From Palsa-892 sp035556215 (GTDB lineage Bacteria > Pseudomonadota > Alphaproteobacteria > Rhizobiales > Xanthobacteraceae): DNA of 64,000 nucleotides. Positions 8,845 through 16,549 of the stretch are shown here, piece by piece. A program made the position numbers and the translations under genes. The stretch is from contig DATMFI010000007.1 of the NCBI GenBank assembly GCA_035556215.1, forward strand, positions 139,747-203,746, read 5' to 3'. Position 1 is the stretch's first letter. Every line of letters begins with the position of its first letter. The notes below the pieces were generated by a model. It searched no databases, was not told where the DNA came from, and worked only from the letters and a program-made list of their open reading frames with translations.

Positions 8845-9172
8845 GCTTCTGTTGCCAGGTGCCCCCGGACCCCGCCTAAAGGTGCAAACCCTTAGGGCTT
8901 GAGTTTCGGTATTTCAAACCGCTTACGCGGCCTGAGCAACCGGAGCGTAGTTGTCGTTGGCAACTATGCATGGCCCGATAACGACGGAACCATCCCGAGC
9001 AAAAGCCTCGCCCTTTACGCCCTCGTCGATCCTGGTTCGCCCCCGCCGAAATTCGATTCCTTCAATTCATCGAAGCGAATTTTGGTGGAGGCGCCGGGTA
9101 CTGCCCCCGGGTCCGAATGGTTTATTGCGGCGCGCGTTTATTGCCATAGCTGGCTTGCGCCAGCGGAACGAA
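8845..9172 (-). ncRNA. ssrA: Transfer-messenger RNA, circularly permuted two-piece form
   Basis: On the minus strand the acceptor piece comes first. Its 3' end CGCCTCC-ACCA is at about 9093-9083, with a T-arm around 9092-9115. After an intervening segment, the coding piece starts at about 9044 with GGGGGCG, which pairs with CGCCTCC (one G-U) to rebuild the acceptor stem, followed by GGATCGAC. The tag reading frame at 8961-8923 encodes ANDNYAPVAQAA and a TAA stop. The acceptor-before-coding order is the permuted arrangement known from alphaproteobacteria. The outer limits (8845 and 9172) are estimates from hairpins. The RNA rescues stalled ribosomes and tags the product for degradation; sspB lies just downstream. 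Confidence 0.9.
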
Positions 9173-9223
9173 TATAGGCATTTTCCTTCGGTAAAAAAAG
9201 GGCCGACTCAACGGGAGTTCATC

Positions 9224-10978
9224 ATCCGCAAAGGCAGCCGCTTTCACGGTTTCGGAAATGGTTTCGCCCTCGTGCTTTGCGCGCTGGCGGCATTCGGCAT
9301 GCCTGCGCTCGCGCAGACGAAGACCGTTCCGCCTTCGACAACGCGCCTGAAGGCTGTAACCGTCACCGCGCAGAACGGCATGGTGGTGACGGACGATGCG
9401 ATTGCCACGCATATCGGAGCCGAAGTGTTACGGCAGGGCGGCAATGCGGTCGATGCGGCGGTCGCGGTCGGTTTTGCGCTTGCGGTGACGTTTCCCAATG
9501 CCGGCAATCTTGGCGGCGGCGGCTTCATGATGGTGAGGCTCGCGGATGGCCGTATTGTCGCCATCGATTATCGTGAGACCGCGCCGTTCGCGATGACAAA
9601 GACCGCTTTCCTCAACGCACGCGGCGAAGCTGATCCGAAGAAATCGCGCGAGGAGGGGCTTGCGGTCGGCGTGCCGGGCACGGTGGCGGGGCTTTCGCTT
9701 GCGCTCGAAAAATACGGCTCGGGCAAGTTCACGCTCGCCGATCTCGTGCAGCCTGCGATCACGCTTGCGCGCGACGGCTTTACGGTGGGCGAGCCGCTTG
9801 CCGAGTCGATCGAGCAGTCGCGCGATACGCTGGCGCGGTGGCCTTCGACGAAGCCGATCTTCTTCGCCGCCGATGGCAGCGCGCCGAAAGCAGGCGATAA
9901 ATTCGTGCAGAAGGATCTTGCCGAGACGCTCGCAACGATTGCGCGGGAGGGGCCTCGCGGCTTCTATCACGGCCCGGTGGCCGAGAAGATCGCGCGCGCG
10001 GTGAGCGAGGCCGGCGGCGTGATGACGACCGAAGACCTCGCGCAATACGAGGCCGTGGAGCGAAAGCCGCTGCGCGGCACCTATCACGAGTACGATATCG
10101 TTTCGATGCCGCCGCCGTCGTCGGGCGGCGTTCATCTCATCCAGATCCTGAACATTCTCGACGGCTTCGATCTTGCGCCGCTCGGACCTGCATCGGGGCA
10201 GGCGGCGCATATTCGCGTGGAGGCGATGAAACTCGCTTATGCCGACCGCGCCGAATATCTCGGCGATCCGGATTATACCAAAATCCCGGTCGATGGTCTG
10301 ATCTCGAAAGAATACGCGGGCTCGCTGCGTAAGCAGATCGACCCGGAACGGGCACGGGCCTCGAAAGACATCAAGCCTGGCAATCCGGTGCCGTTCGAGA
10401 GCGATCACACCACGCATTATTCGATCGTTGACAAGGACGGCAATGCGGTCGCCAACACCTATACGCTCAACCTGCGTTACGGCATCGGCCTCGTCGCCGA
10501 AGGAACGGGTGTGCTGCTCAACAACGAGCTGGACGATTTCGCCGCCAAGAAGGGCGCGCCGAACGCCTTCGGTCTCGTCGGCGGCGAAGCGAACGCGCCG
10601 GGGCCGGGCAAGCGGCCGCTGTCCTCGATGGCGCCGACCTTCGTGCTGAAGGGCGGCAAGCTCGTGCTCGTCACCGGCTCGCCCGGCGGCAGCCGCATCA
10701 TCACCACGGTGGCGAACGTCATCATCAATTTCATCGACTACAAGATGTCGCTTGCAAACGCCGTTGCGGCACCTCGCATCCATCACCAGTGGATGCCGGA
10801 CGAGGCTCGGGTCGAACCCGACGTGCCGCCGGATATGGCATGGCTTCTGGAGCGGCGCGGCAACAAGGTGGTGCCCGGCGGCCCGTGGGGCGCCGCGCAC
10901 TCGATCCTGATCACCGATAAGAATTTGCAGGGTGTTGCCGACCCGCGTGTCGCGGGGGCGGCAGCAGAAGGCTATTAG
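9224..10978 (+). CDS. ggt: Gamma-glutamyltransferase
   Basis: A signal peptide (GFALVLCALAAFGMPALAQ) precedes a complete Ntn-hydrolase-type gamma-glutamyltransferase. GGNAVDAAVAVGFALAVTFPNAGNLGGGGFMM and YRETAP bind substrate. The self-cleavage site is DHTTHYSIVD near 10402-10431, where the threonine becomes the N-terminus of the small subunit and the nucleophile; SSMAPTF and GSPGGSRIITTV follow. It cleaves or transfers gamma-glutamyl groups, for example from glutathione, in the periplasm. The start is uncertain. In-frame ATGs at 8951 and 8966 lie inside the tmRNA, and I placed the start near an ATC at 9224 behind GGGAG. The stop overlaps a minus-strand gene by three bases. Confidence 0.88.
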   Translation: MRKGSRFHGFGNGFALVLCALAAFGMPALAQTKTVPPSTTRLKAVTVTAQNGMVVTDDAIATHIGAEVLRQGGNAVDAAVAVGFALAVTFPNAGNLGGGGFMMVRLADGRIVAIDYRETAPFAMTKTAFLNARGEADPKKSREEGLAVGVPGTVAGLSLALEKYGSGKFTLADLVQPAITLARDGFTVGEPLAESIEQSRDTLARWPSTKPIFFAADGSAPKAGDKFVQKDLAETLATIAREGPRGFYHGPVAEKIARAVSEAGGVMTTEDLAQYEAVERKPLRGTYHEYDIVSMPPPSSGGVHLIQILNILDGFDLAPLGPASGQAAHIRVEAMKLAYADRAEYLGDPDYTKIPVDGLISKEYAGSLRKQIDPERARASKDIKPGNPVPFESDHTTHYSIVDKDGNAVANTYTLNLRYGIGLVAEGTGVLLNNELDDFAAKKGAPNAFGLVGGEANAPGPGKRPLSSMAPTFVLKGGKLVLVTGSPGGSRIITTVANVIINFIDYKMSLANAVAAPRIHHQWMPDEARVEPDVPPDMAWLLERRGNKVVPGGPWGAAHSILITDKNLQGVADPRVAGAAAEGY

Positions 10979-11193
10979 GCGGCTTCGTAAACCGAAGCGG
11001 CGAGTTGCGTTGTCCCGGCGCCGCGATTTTCGGCGCGGCCGTCGAGCCAATCTTCATTTTCCGCGAGCGCATAAAACGAACTCGCAAGGCGCATTTGTAT
11101 CTCGCGAAACTCGTGCTCTTCGGTCGCGAGTTCGGCCTGCCGTTCGCATTCGGCGGCCATGATCCGGAAGCGCTCGGCTTTCGTTTTCGGCAT
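10975..11193 (-). CDS. Small hypothetical protein (72 aa), common in rhizobia
   Basis: The frame allows longer readings, but the start at 11193 gives MPKTKAERFRIMAAECERQ, followed by a charged alpha-helical region with the pattern AAECERQAELATEEHEFREIQMRLASSFYALAE. Short soluble proteins with MAxECERxAxxA helices are abundant in Bradyrhizobium-like genomes and have no known function. The stop codon overlaps the ggt stop in convergent orientation. Confidence 0.65.
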   Translation of the reverse strand: MPKTKAERFRIMAAECERQAELATEEHEFREIQMRLASSFYALAENEDWLDGRAENRGAGTTQLAASVYEAA

Positions 11194-11404
11194 GACACTG
11201 CTCCGTATTCTTTCTGAGCGTCGACGCCGTCCGGATAGCCATCGCTCATGACGAGCGTATGACCTCATCCGGCCCCGTGCGATTCACCTTGTTGATGCTT
11301 TGCGTCATGAAGGTGGCCCGCAGCGCGACACAGCGACGCAAGCGGCCTGTGGGGCAAATTAAAATCGCGTAAGGCGGTCAACAAATCCGCGTAAGGAACG
11401 CGTA

Positions 11405-11485
11405 ATGAAAAACTTCGTGATGCGGGAGCAGACTTGGATACGGGAGCAGGCTTGGATGCGGGAGCAGAGTTGGATGATGCAATGA
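11405..11485 (+). CDS. Putative 26-aa peptide with a hexad repeat
   Basis: An ORF of 26 codons starts at ATG 11405, with AAGGA about nine bases upstream, and ends with TGA at 11483. Its core is three copies of a six-residue unit with the consensus W-M/I-R-E-Q-x (MREQTW, IREQAW, MREQSW), encoded by an 18-bp tandem repeat. The repeat spacing would place Trp, Arg, Glu and Gln on regular helical faces. I know of no matching family. It could be a chance ORF over a DNA repeat, so confidence is low. The DUF6496 gene begins 57 bases downstream. Confidence 0.35.
   Translation: MKNFVMREQTWIREQAWMREQSWMMQ
11421..11474. repeat. 18-bp tandem repeat, three copies
   Basis: Three direct copies of an 18-bp unit start at 11421, 11439 and 11457, with consensus TGCGGGAGCAGRCTTGGA. 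Each copy differs from the others at one to three positions. The period is a multiple of three and the repeat lies within the small ORF at 11405-11485. Confidence 0.85.
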
Positions 11486-11541
11486 AGGAACCGTGACCGC
11501 TTTACGGCATTTTACTTGTCTCATCGTTTGGAGATTCAGAT

Positions 11542-11760
11542 ATGGCTCGTCGATATTCCAAATCAGCTGGCAAGGAAGTCGAGCGCGAGATGCGGCGCTA
11601 CAAGAAGGGGAAGGCGAAAAGCGGCAAGGGAGGCAAAGGCGGCAAGGTAAAAAGCCGCAAGCAGGCGATCGCCATCGGGCTTTCGAAGGCGCGCAAGAAA
11701 GGCAAGAAAGTGCCGAAAAAGCGCAAAAAATCGCGCAGGAAATCGCGCCGGAAATCATGA
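11542..11760 (+). CDS. DUF6496-type small basic protein
   Basis: The 72-residue protein is extremely lysine- and arginine-rich. It carries KSRKQAIAIGLSKARKKGKKVP (residues about 41-62), the hallmark of DUF6496 proteins found in many soil proteobacteria. The C-terminus is a run of K/R/S (RKSRRKSRRKS). The charge suggests binding to DNA or RNA, as with other histone-H1-like bacterial proteins, but no function is established. It starts at ATG 11542, the first in-frame ATG after a weak ribosome binding site. Confidence 0.75.
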   Translation: MARRYSKSAGKEVEREMRRYKKGKAKSGKGGKGGKVKSRKQAIAIGLSKARKKGKKVPKKRKKSRRKSRRKS

Positions 11761-11889
11761 AAGAAATAGCCGGCGCCATCCGCCCGCCCAGCTTTCTTTA
11801 ACGCCCGGTTTTGGCTAGTAATTGCCCACCGGGCGGCGCCCGGAAAAAAGCAAAATCGCCGTGCTTGATGGGCGGATGGGAGAGTTCGC

Positions 11890-12123
11890 ATGAGGATTTT
11901 GTTTGCGGGAGCGGCTTACCTGCTGCTGACGGCGGCGGCTTTTGCGCAGGCAAACGCTACGATCGATCCGGAAATGTTGCCGGAAAACCGCGCGATCGAT
12001 CAGCGGTATCGCAACACATTGCAGCGGTTGCCCGACGGCCAGGAAAGCAACGACCCCTGGCGCAAATTCCGCGCGGTCGAGACCGAAAGCAAGCCGAAAC
12101 CGGCCGGCAAGAAATCGAATTGA
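11890..12123 (+). CDS. Small exported hypothetical protein (77 aa)
   Basis: The ORF starts at ATG 11890 behind GGGAGAG. The first 20 residues (MRILFAGAAYLLLTAAAFAQ) form a clear signal peptide with an AFA-Q cleavage site. The mature part is about 57 residues, hydrophilic and rich in charged residues (PENRAIDQRYRNTLQRLPDG), ending in KPAGKKSN. Its stop lies one base from the stop of the next, convergent gene. No family recognised. Confidence 0.65.
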   Translation: MRILFAGAAYLLLTAAAFAQANATIDPEMLPENRAIDQRYRNTLQRLPDGQESNDPWRKFRAVETESKPKPAGKKSN

Positions 12124-12124
12124 C

Positions 12125-12421
12125 CTAGCCGCCCGGTTCGAAGCCCGCTTCGTCGTAGCAACTCTGGTGCGCCGGCGGGAACATACGTTCCCATTCGTAA
12201 AGACGGCGAAAGTCGGCGGTATCAACGACTTCGCTCATGCACTGGCAATAGATACGGCGGGCGCCAGGCCGATCCTTGCCGCTATTGAGTGAGTTGACAC
12301 AGAACTCGACCCATTTCGCTTTTTCTTGCGGCGAGCCGTCGTAATCCGCGACGGCTGCGGTACCCGAGATGAACATGAACAAGGCGGCAAATGGTAAGTA
12401 AAATCGAATCGAAAGCGGCAT
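12125..12421 (-). CDS. Small exported cysteine-containing hypothetical protein (98 aa)
   Basis: I chose the internal start at 12421 because it places a signal peptide (MPLSIRFYLPFAALFMFISGTAAVA) at the N-terminus; an upstream ATG at 12487 would add 22 non-signal residues. The mature region contains four cysteines (FCVN, YCQCM, SCYDE), which could form disulfides in the periplasm, and an aromatic stretch LYEWERMFPPAHQ. I do not recognise the family. Confidence 0.55.
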   Translation of the reverse strand: MPLSIRFYLPFAALFMFISGTAAVADYDGSPQEKAKWVEFCVNSLNSGKDRPGARRIYCQCMSEVVDTADFRRLYEWERMFPPAHQSCYDEAGFEPGG

Positions 12422-12578
12422 CGGCAAGCTCCGTTTGGGCGGTGCTGTGTCGCGCAAGCCAGGTTCGCCGGATGTGACGGCCGGCACATTCGCGCCGTCT
12501 TGTTCATGGCAAGCCGTCGCTCGCTATACAAAGCACGGGGCCTGCCGGATACTGGCCACGCAACAGGGGAGTTCCTCG

Positions 12579-12770
12579 ATGGCTGAACAGCAGCAGTACG
12601 ACGATAACGTAGTGAAATTCTCGGTCGAAAACGGCCAGCAGCCTGGCACCTACGAGCTTTACATCAAGACCAAGAGCGAAGAGTTCGATTTCCAGATCAA
12701 CGCCGAAATGCTCCAGCAGCTCGGCGACGCGATCTACGCGGCGATCGACAAGAACGAAGGCAAACAGTGA
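12579..12770 (+). CDS. Small hypothetical acidic protein (63 aa)
   Basis: The start at ATG 12579 is supported by GGGGAG eight bases upstream. The product (MAEQQQYDDNVVKFSVENGQ...) is acidic and looks like a small folded domain with a strand region (TYELYIKTKSEEFDFQI) and a C-terminal helix (EMLQQLGDAIYAAIDKNEG). It overlaps the next gene by a GTGA junction, so the two are probably translationally coupled. Function unknown. Confidence 0.65.
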   Translation: MAEQQQYDDNVVKFSVENGQQPGTYELYIKTKSEEFDFQINAEMLQQLGDAIYAAIDKNEGKQ

Positions 12771-13159
12771 CGCCGGAGGCGCCGATGCTGCTTGCGCGGA
12801 TCGTCGCGGGACTGGCCGGCGCCTTCTTCGCCTATTGGTCGCTGATTTATTTCGGCGTCGTTTTCCAGCACTTCGACGTGATCGCGCTCGGCGCCGGCGC
12901 GGTGGCCGGGCTGATCGCGGCCTTTCTCGGGTGGTTCGTGCTGTTCGCCGACAATCCGCAAGAGCGCTCGCGCATGGTGTGGACGCTCGTGATCGGAGCC
13001 GGAATTGGGCTCGCCTGTTTTCTCGCCGGCTTCGCCGGCCCGATTGTCTTCACGCCGGACGCCAACCAGGGGCCGCTCCTCGGCATCTTCATTACCGGGC
13101 CGCTCGGCTTCCTCGCAGGCTGTGTCGCGGGCTTTGCTTGGACCCGGCTGAAAATGTGA
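12767..13159 (+). CDS. Small integral membrane protein (130 aa)
   Basis: The gene starts at GTG 12767, overlapping the previous stop by four bases. It encodes about four hydrophobic segments: ARIVAGLAGAFFAYWSLIYF, VIALGAGAVAGLIAAFLGWF, TLVIGAGIGLACFLAGFAG and GIFITGPLGFLAGCVAGFAW. It is probably an inner-membrane protein. No functional motif is visible and I cannot assign a family. Confidence 0.65.
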   Translation: MTPEAPMLLARIVAGLAGAFFAYWSLIYFGVVFQHFDVIALGAGAVAGLIAAFLGWFVLFADNPQERSRMVWTLVIGAGIGLACFLAGFAGPIVFTPDANQGPLLGIFITGPLGFLAGCVAGFAWTRLKM

Positions 13160-13221
13160 CGGCCGTCATAACGGCTTTCGCCATGCCATGCTGGATAGCC
13201 GCATGGATATGGAGATTGCAC

Positions 13222-13575
13222 ATGATGGCTTTCGGGAATCAGTCGATCACGTTTCTGCACTACATGGCCTATTTTCTGGCGGGTGCGCTGCTCGCCAACG
13301 GCGTGCCGCATTTCGTCAAAGGCATTTGCGGCGAGAAGTTCGAGACGCCAATTGCGCTCTGGCGCGGTGAGAAACAGTCGGCGCCCTGGATAAACGTGGC
13401 CTGGGGCTGGGTGAATTTTGCGATCGGCGCCGCGCTATTGCACTATTTCACGCCGGTGCGGATTCCCGCGCCGATCGAGCCTTGCATCACAGCGAGTCTC
13501 GGCGCGCTGGCGAGCGCGGTTTATCTGGCGCAGAAGTTTGGGAAGCCGGTCAAGACGAAGCGCTCTCGCAAATGA
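13222..13575 (+). CDS. Small membrane protein (117 aa)
   Basis: The start at ATG 13222 is preceded by ATGGAGATT with a usable GGAG. The product begins MMAFGNQSITFLHYMAYFLAGALLANGVPHFVKGICGEKF, with further membrane segments NVAWGWVNFAIGAALLHYF and CITASLGALASAVYLA and a basic tail (KPVKTKRSRK). The pattern of Gly, His and Phe in helix 1 recalls small uncharacterised membrane proteins of proteobacteria. Function unknown. A rho-independent terminator follows at once. Confidence 0.6.
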   Translation: MMAFGNQSITFLHYMAYFLAGALLANGVPHFVKGICGEKFETPIALWRGEKQSAPWINVAWGWVNFAIGAALLHYFTPVRIPAPIEPCITASLGALASAVYLAQKFGKPVKTKRSRK

Positions 13576-13605
13576 AAAAGGCGGCGTTTGCTCGCCGCCT
13601 TTTTC
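13575..13605. terminator. Bidirectional rho-independent terminator
   Basis: GGCGGCG (13580-13586) pairs with CGCCGCC (13593-13599). The stem has an A-run on its left and a T-run on its right. It can end transcription from the membrane-protein gene on the plus strand and from the pirin gene on the minus strand. Confidence 0.88.
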
Positions 13606-13627
13606 TTTCTTTACGCCGCGCTGCGGA

Positions 13628-14539
13628 TCAGCGTTGCTTGATAAACGTCCCGTCCTGCAACTCCTGCACTGCCTGCACGAGTTGCTCGCGGGTGTTCATC
13701 ACGATCGGGCCATACCAGGCGACGGGCTCCTCGATCGGCTTGCCCGACACGAGAAGGAAGCGCACGCCCTGATCGCCGGCCTGCACGGTGACTTCGTCGC
13801 CGCGGTCGAACACGACGAGCGAGCGATCGCCGGCATCCTCACGGACGAGGATTTCCTCGCCGTTCGGGCCTTCCTCCTCACGCAGCACGCCGAACGGATT
13901 CGACGCGTAGCCGAAAGTGCCGCTGCCGGCGAAGACATAAGCGAAGGCGTGACGATCGACCTCAACCTTCAGCGTCTTCTTCTTGCCGGGCGCGACCGAA
14001 ACGTCGAGATAGCGCGGATCGGCCGCAACACCTTCGACCGGGCCTTTCTTGCCCCAGAAATCGCCGGTGATGACGCGCACTTTCGTGCCGTCGTCGTCGG
14101 TCACTTCGGGGATCGCCGAGGAGGGGATGTCCTGATAGCGCGGCGCCGTCATCTTGAGATGCGAAGGCAAATTCGCCCAAAGCTGAAAGCCATGCATCTG
14201 GCCCCTGGCATCACCTTTCGGCATCTCCTGATGCATGATGCCGCTGCCTGCGGTCATCCACTGCACGTCGCCGGCGCCGAGCGCGCCGCGATTGCCGAGG
14301 CTGTCGCCGTGGTCGACGGTGCCCGCGAGAACATACGTGATCGTCTCGATTCCGCGATGCGGGTGCCAGGGAAAGCCGGCTTTATAATCCTCGGGATTAT
14401 CGTTGCGAAAATCGTCGAACAGCAAAAACGGATCGAACTGCTCGGTTTTCCCGAATCCGAAACCGCGCTGCAGCTTGACGCCCGCGCCCTCGATCGTGGG
14501 TTGCGGTTTGATGATTTCCTTTACCGGGCGAAGGGACAT
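13628..14539 (-). CDS. Pirin-family protein
   Basis: The 303-residue bicupin contains PWHPHRGIETITYVLAGTVDHGDSLGNRGALGAGDVQWMTAGSGIMHQEMP over about residues 57-108. This includes the HxH...E...H metal ligands of pirins. A second cupin carries the remaining half. Bacterial pirins bind iron or nickel; some have quercetin 2,3-dioxygenase activity and others bind metabolic enzymes. The sequence does not distinguish these. The gene stands alone between two terminator or intergenic regions. Confidence 0.9.
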   Translation of the reverse strand: MSLRPVKEIIKPQPTIEGAGVKLQRGFGFGKTEQFDPFLLFDDFRNDNPEDYKAGFPWHPHRGIETITYVLAGTVDHGDSLGNRGALGAGDVQWMTAGSGIMHQEMPKGDARGQMHGFQLWANLPSHLKMTAPRYQDIPSSAIPEVTDDDGTKVRVITGDFWGKKGPVEGVAADPRYLDVSVAPGKKKTLKVEVDRHAFAYVFAGSGTFGYASNPFGVLREEEGPNGEEILVREDAGDRSLVVFDRGDEVTVQAGDQGVRFLLVSGKPIEEPVAWYGPIVMNTREQLVQAVQELQDGTFIKQR

Positions 14540-14706
14540 GGCATCGATCCTCAGGCGAGGGGCCGCTGGTTAGGTTTCAGAATGTGGCTTTGCGTTTTCG
14601 GAGATTGCGCCGCTCGCATGGCCTATGTGGGCCTGCGGAGCCGCTGATGCAATGAAGCGGACGCATGGAGGCCATGCGTCCGCTTCAGGCCGGGAGAATA
14701 GGCAGG

Positions 14707-15111
14707 TCAGGCCGGCTCCGGTTGTTCGGCCGGCTCCTTTACTTCAAGCACGGTAAGCGTGCGCCATTCGCCGGCAGGGTTCTGCCAGTCGATGGTCTGG
14801 CCTTTCGAGAGGCCAATGAGCGCGGCGCCGATGGGCGTCAGCACCGAGACACGCCTTGCGGCAATGTCGGCGCGGTCGGGGTAAGTGAGCGTGACTTCGC
14901 GCACTTGCCCTGACGAATCGTCGCGGAACGACACGGTCGAGCCCATGCGGACGAAATTACCGCCATTTGCGCTCTCGAGCACGCGCGCGCGTTCGATCTC
15001 GCGCGCGAGGTAACCCGCGGTCTGCGGGTGACGGTCGAGGCCCGCCTGCGCCAGCGCCTCCAGGCGCTCGCGGTCGGCCGGAATGAGGGTGATCGGCGGA
15101 AGTTGTTTCAT
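14707..15111 (-). CDS. Rnk/GreA C-terminal-type transcription-factor-like protein 1
   Basis: The 134-residue product has a short N-terminal helical region (ITLIPADRERLEALAQAGLDRHPQTAGYLAREIERARV) and a C-terminal FKBP-like GreA/GreB domain with VSVLTPIGAALIGLSKGQTIDW. This is the layout of Rnk, annotated as nucleoside diphosphate kinase regulator, which binds RNA polymerase. The long coiled-coil that makes GreA a cleavage factor is absent. The start is supported by GGAGAA. It lies 13 bases downstream of a paralogue on the same strand. Confidence 0.82.
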   Translation of the reverse strand: MKQLPPITLIPADRERLEALAQAGLDRHPQTAGYLAREIERARVLESANGGNFVRMGSTVSFRDDSSGQVREVTLTYPDRADIAARRVSVLTPIGAALIGLSKGQTIDWQNPAGEWRTLTVLEVKEPAEQPEPA

Positions 15112-15124
15112 TTCATTTCTCCGT

Positions 15125-15574
15125 TCAGGCGGCTTGCGGGCCGGGATCCGGCGGATCTTGCGGGCCAGCGCCGGCTGTAAAATTTGGTCTCAAGGGTTCG
15201 ACGTCCATGATGGTGACGAAATGCAGCGCGCCGAAAATGTCGCGGTACGGCATGCGATCGCCCTTGCGCAGACCCAGCATGGCCGCACCGACAGGCGAGA
15301 GCACCGACACTTCAAACTCGCTGTTCGAATAGTGATCGGGCAGCACGAACAGCCGCCGCCGCGTCGGGCCGAAATCGATGCGAAAACTCACCTGCTTGTT
15401 CAGCCCCACCGTTTCCTCGACGAGCGCATGATCGAAAACCTGGGCGCGCCGGATTTCCGCAAGCAGGAACGGCGCGGTCGGGTGTCCATCGCGCTCGGCT
15501 GTGCGGGCAATCTCTTTCAGGCGCCGGTGATCCTGACGCTCGATCTGCACCATGGGAAATGATGAACGGGACAT
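15125..15574 (-). CDS. Rnk/GreA C-terminal-type transcription-factor-like protein 2
   Basis: The 149-residue protein has the same architecture as its neighbour: an N-terminal helix pair (VQIERQDHRRLKEIARTAERDGHPTAPFLLAEIRRAQV) and a GreA-like C-terminal domain (EVSVLSPVGAAMLGLRKGDRMPY). A GAGGAA ribosome binding site precedes ATG 15574. The proline-rich tail (AGPQDPPDPGPQ) is not shared. The two genes are a diverged tandem pair, probably one operon. They may act on RNA polymerase with different partners or conditions, which is inference. Confidence 0.8.
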   Translation of the reverse strand: MSRSSFPMVQIERQDHRRLKEIARTAERDGHPTAPFLLAEIRRAQVFDHALVEETVGLNKQVSFRIDFGPTRRRLFVLPDHYSNSEFEVSVLSPVGAAMLGLRKGDRMPYRDIFGALHFVTIMDVEPLRPNFTAGAGPQDPPDPGPQAA

Positions 15575-16026
15575 GGTTCCTCGCGGAATCCTTCCTGCTT
15601 ACGTTGCGAAATGTGAAATGGAGGATGAACGAAATCGTTCCGGACGGCGCGCAGCCGGCCGGTCAACCGCCTGCGTGCAGGCGGCCCGCGCGAATGGAAA
15701 TGCGGTCAGCGTTCAGAACCATCATTTAAAGCTAGTGCGGTTACGCGCGGAGTCAAGATGACGAAGGACTATCCTCGACGCCGGTTTCCCGTTCGGGTTT
15801 TCGCTTTTCCCTTTACCGCGCATTTGCTCTGCAGCCCGGTTGCAACGCATGCCAATAGGGCTTTCCGGCTGCAACGCGGCAGGAATTCCTTGGGATTGGG
15901 GCTGGATCTCCGCCCGGTTGCCACATTTGCCAAATTTTCGACATGGAACCAGCCGTCTATACGGCGGTTTTATGCAGGCAACACCGGCATTCGCCATTGA
16001 TGGGTTTCACAAAGGAGAGGGTTCTC
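15575..16026. other. Intergenic region, 452 bp
   Basis: No convincing gene. Short ORFs on both strands lack ribosome binding sites and family features. An AAAGGAGAG ribosome binding site for the next gene is at 16012-16020. I see no confident promoter. Confidence 0.5.
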
Positions 16027-16473
16027 ATGAAGTTTTCATCCCGTATTCGCACTTCGCTGTTCGCGCTTGCCGCAGTTGCGGGCGCCGGTTTTGCGACGGT
16101 GCCGGCAGCCCATGCTGACACCTGCAACATCCGTTTCAGCGTGTTCAAGGCGGGCTGGTTCATCGGCGGTTCGGGCGGCAGCGGCACCATGTCCTGCCGC
16201 GGCCGCAGCTACCCGATCACCATCGGCGGCATCTCCGCCGGCCTCGTGTTCGGTGGCTCGCAGACCTGGTTCCGCGGCACGGTGTCGAACGTCTATCGTC
16301 CGTCGGATGTCGCGGGCGTTTACGGCGCAGCCGGTGCGGGCGGCGCGTTCGGCCCCGGCGCGCAGGTGATCGTGCTCCGCAACGAGAAGGGCGCAACGCT
16401 GCGTCTCTCGGGCAGGCAGGTCGGCGCGCAGATCAACGCCGATCTCTCCGGCATGGCGATCTCGCTGCGTTAA
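16027..16473 (+). CDS. Exported glycine-rich hypothetical protein (148 aa)
   Basis: I chose the start at ATG 16027, which follows AAAGGAG and gives a signal peptide (FALAAVAGAGFATVPAAHA-DT). The mature part has repeated glycine-rich strand-like segments (FIGGSGGSGTMSCRGRSYPI, IGGISAGLVFGGSQTW, YGAAGAGGAFGPGAQVIVLRNEKGATLRLSGRQVGAQINADLSG). It resembles uncharacterised exported proteins frequent in Bradyrhizobium relatives, loosely like SYLF-type sequences. Two cysteines could form a disulfide. Function unknown. It is closed by a terminator. Confidence 0.7.
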   Translation: MKFSSRIRTSLFALAAVAGAGFATVPAAHADTCNIRFSVFKAGWFIGGSGGSGTMSCRGRSYPITIGGISAGLVFGGSQTWFRGTVSNVYRPSDVAGVYGAAGAGGAFGPGAQVIVLRNEKGATLRLSGRQVGAQINADLSGMAISLR

Positions 16474-16493
16474 CGCGCGCAATATTCAAATCG

Positions 16494-16525
16494 AAAAGCG
16501 GGAGGCGAAAGCTTCCCGCTTTTTT
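16494..16525. terminator. Rho-independent terminator
   Basis: AAAAGCGGGA (16494-16503) pairs with TCCCGCTTTT (16514-16523) around a GAAA-type loop, with a T-run on the plus side and an A-run on the minus side. It ends the exported glycine-rich gene and may also serve the convergent gene. Confidence 0.85.
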
Positions 16526-16549
16526 ATTGCGGCCGTGCGGAGCCAAGGC

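Noticed and set aside
8951..9220. N-terminal extension of gamma-glutamyltransferase from ATG 8951
   Set aside because: It would run through the tmRNA gene and place 90 residues before the signal peptide.
9428..11050. 540-codon minus-strand ORF opposite ggt
   Set aside because: Shadow of a conserved plus-strand gene, with no domain or ribosome binding site.
11421..11474. 18-bp tandem repeat as a CRISPR-like array
   Set aside because: The copies are contiguous with no spacers, and no cas gene is nearby.
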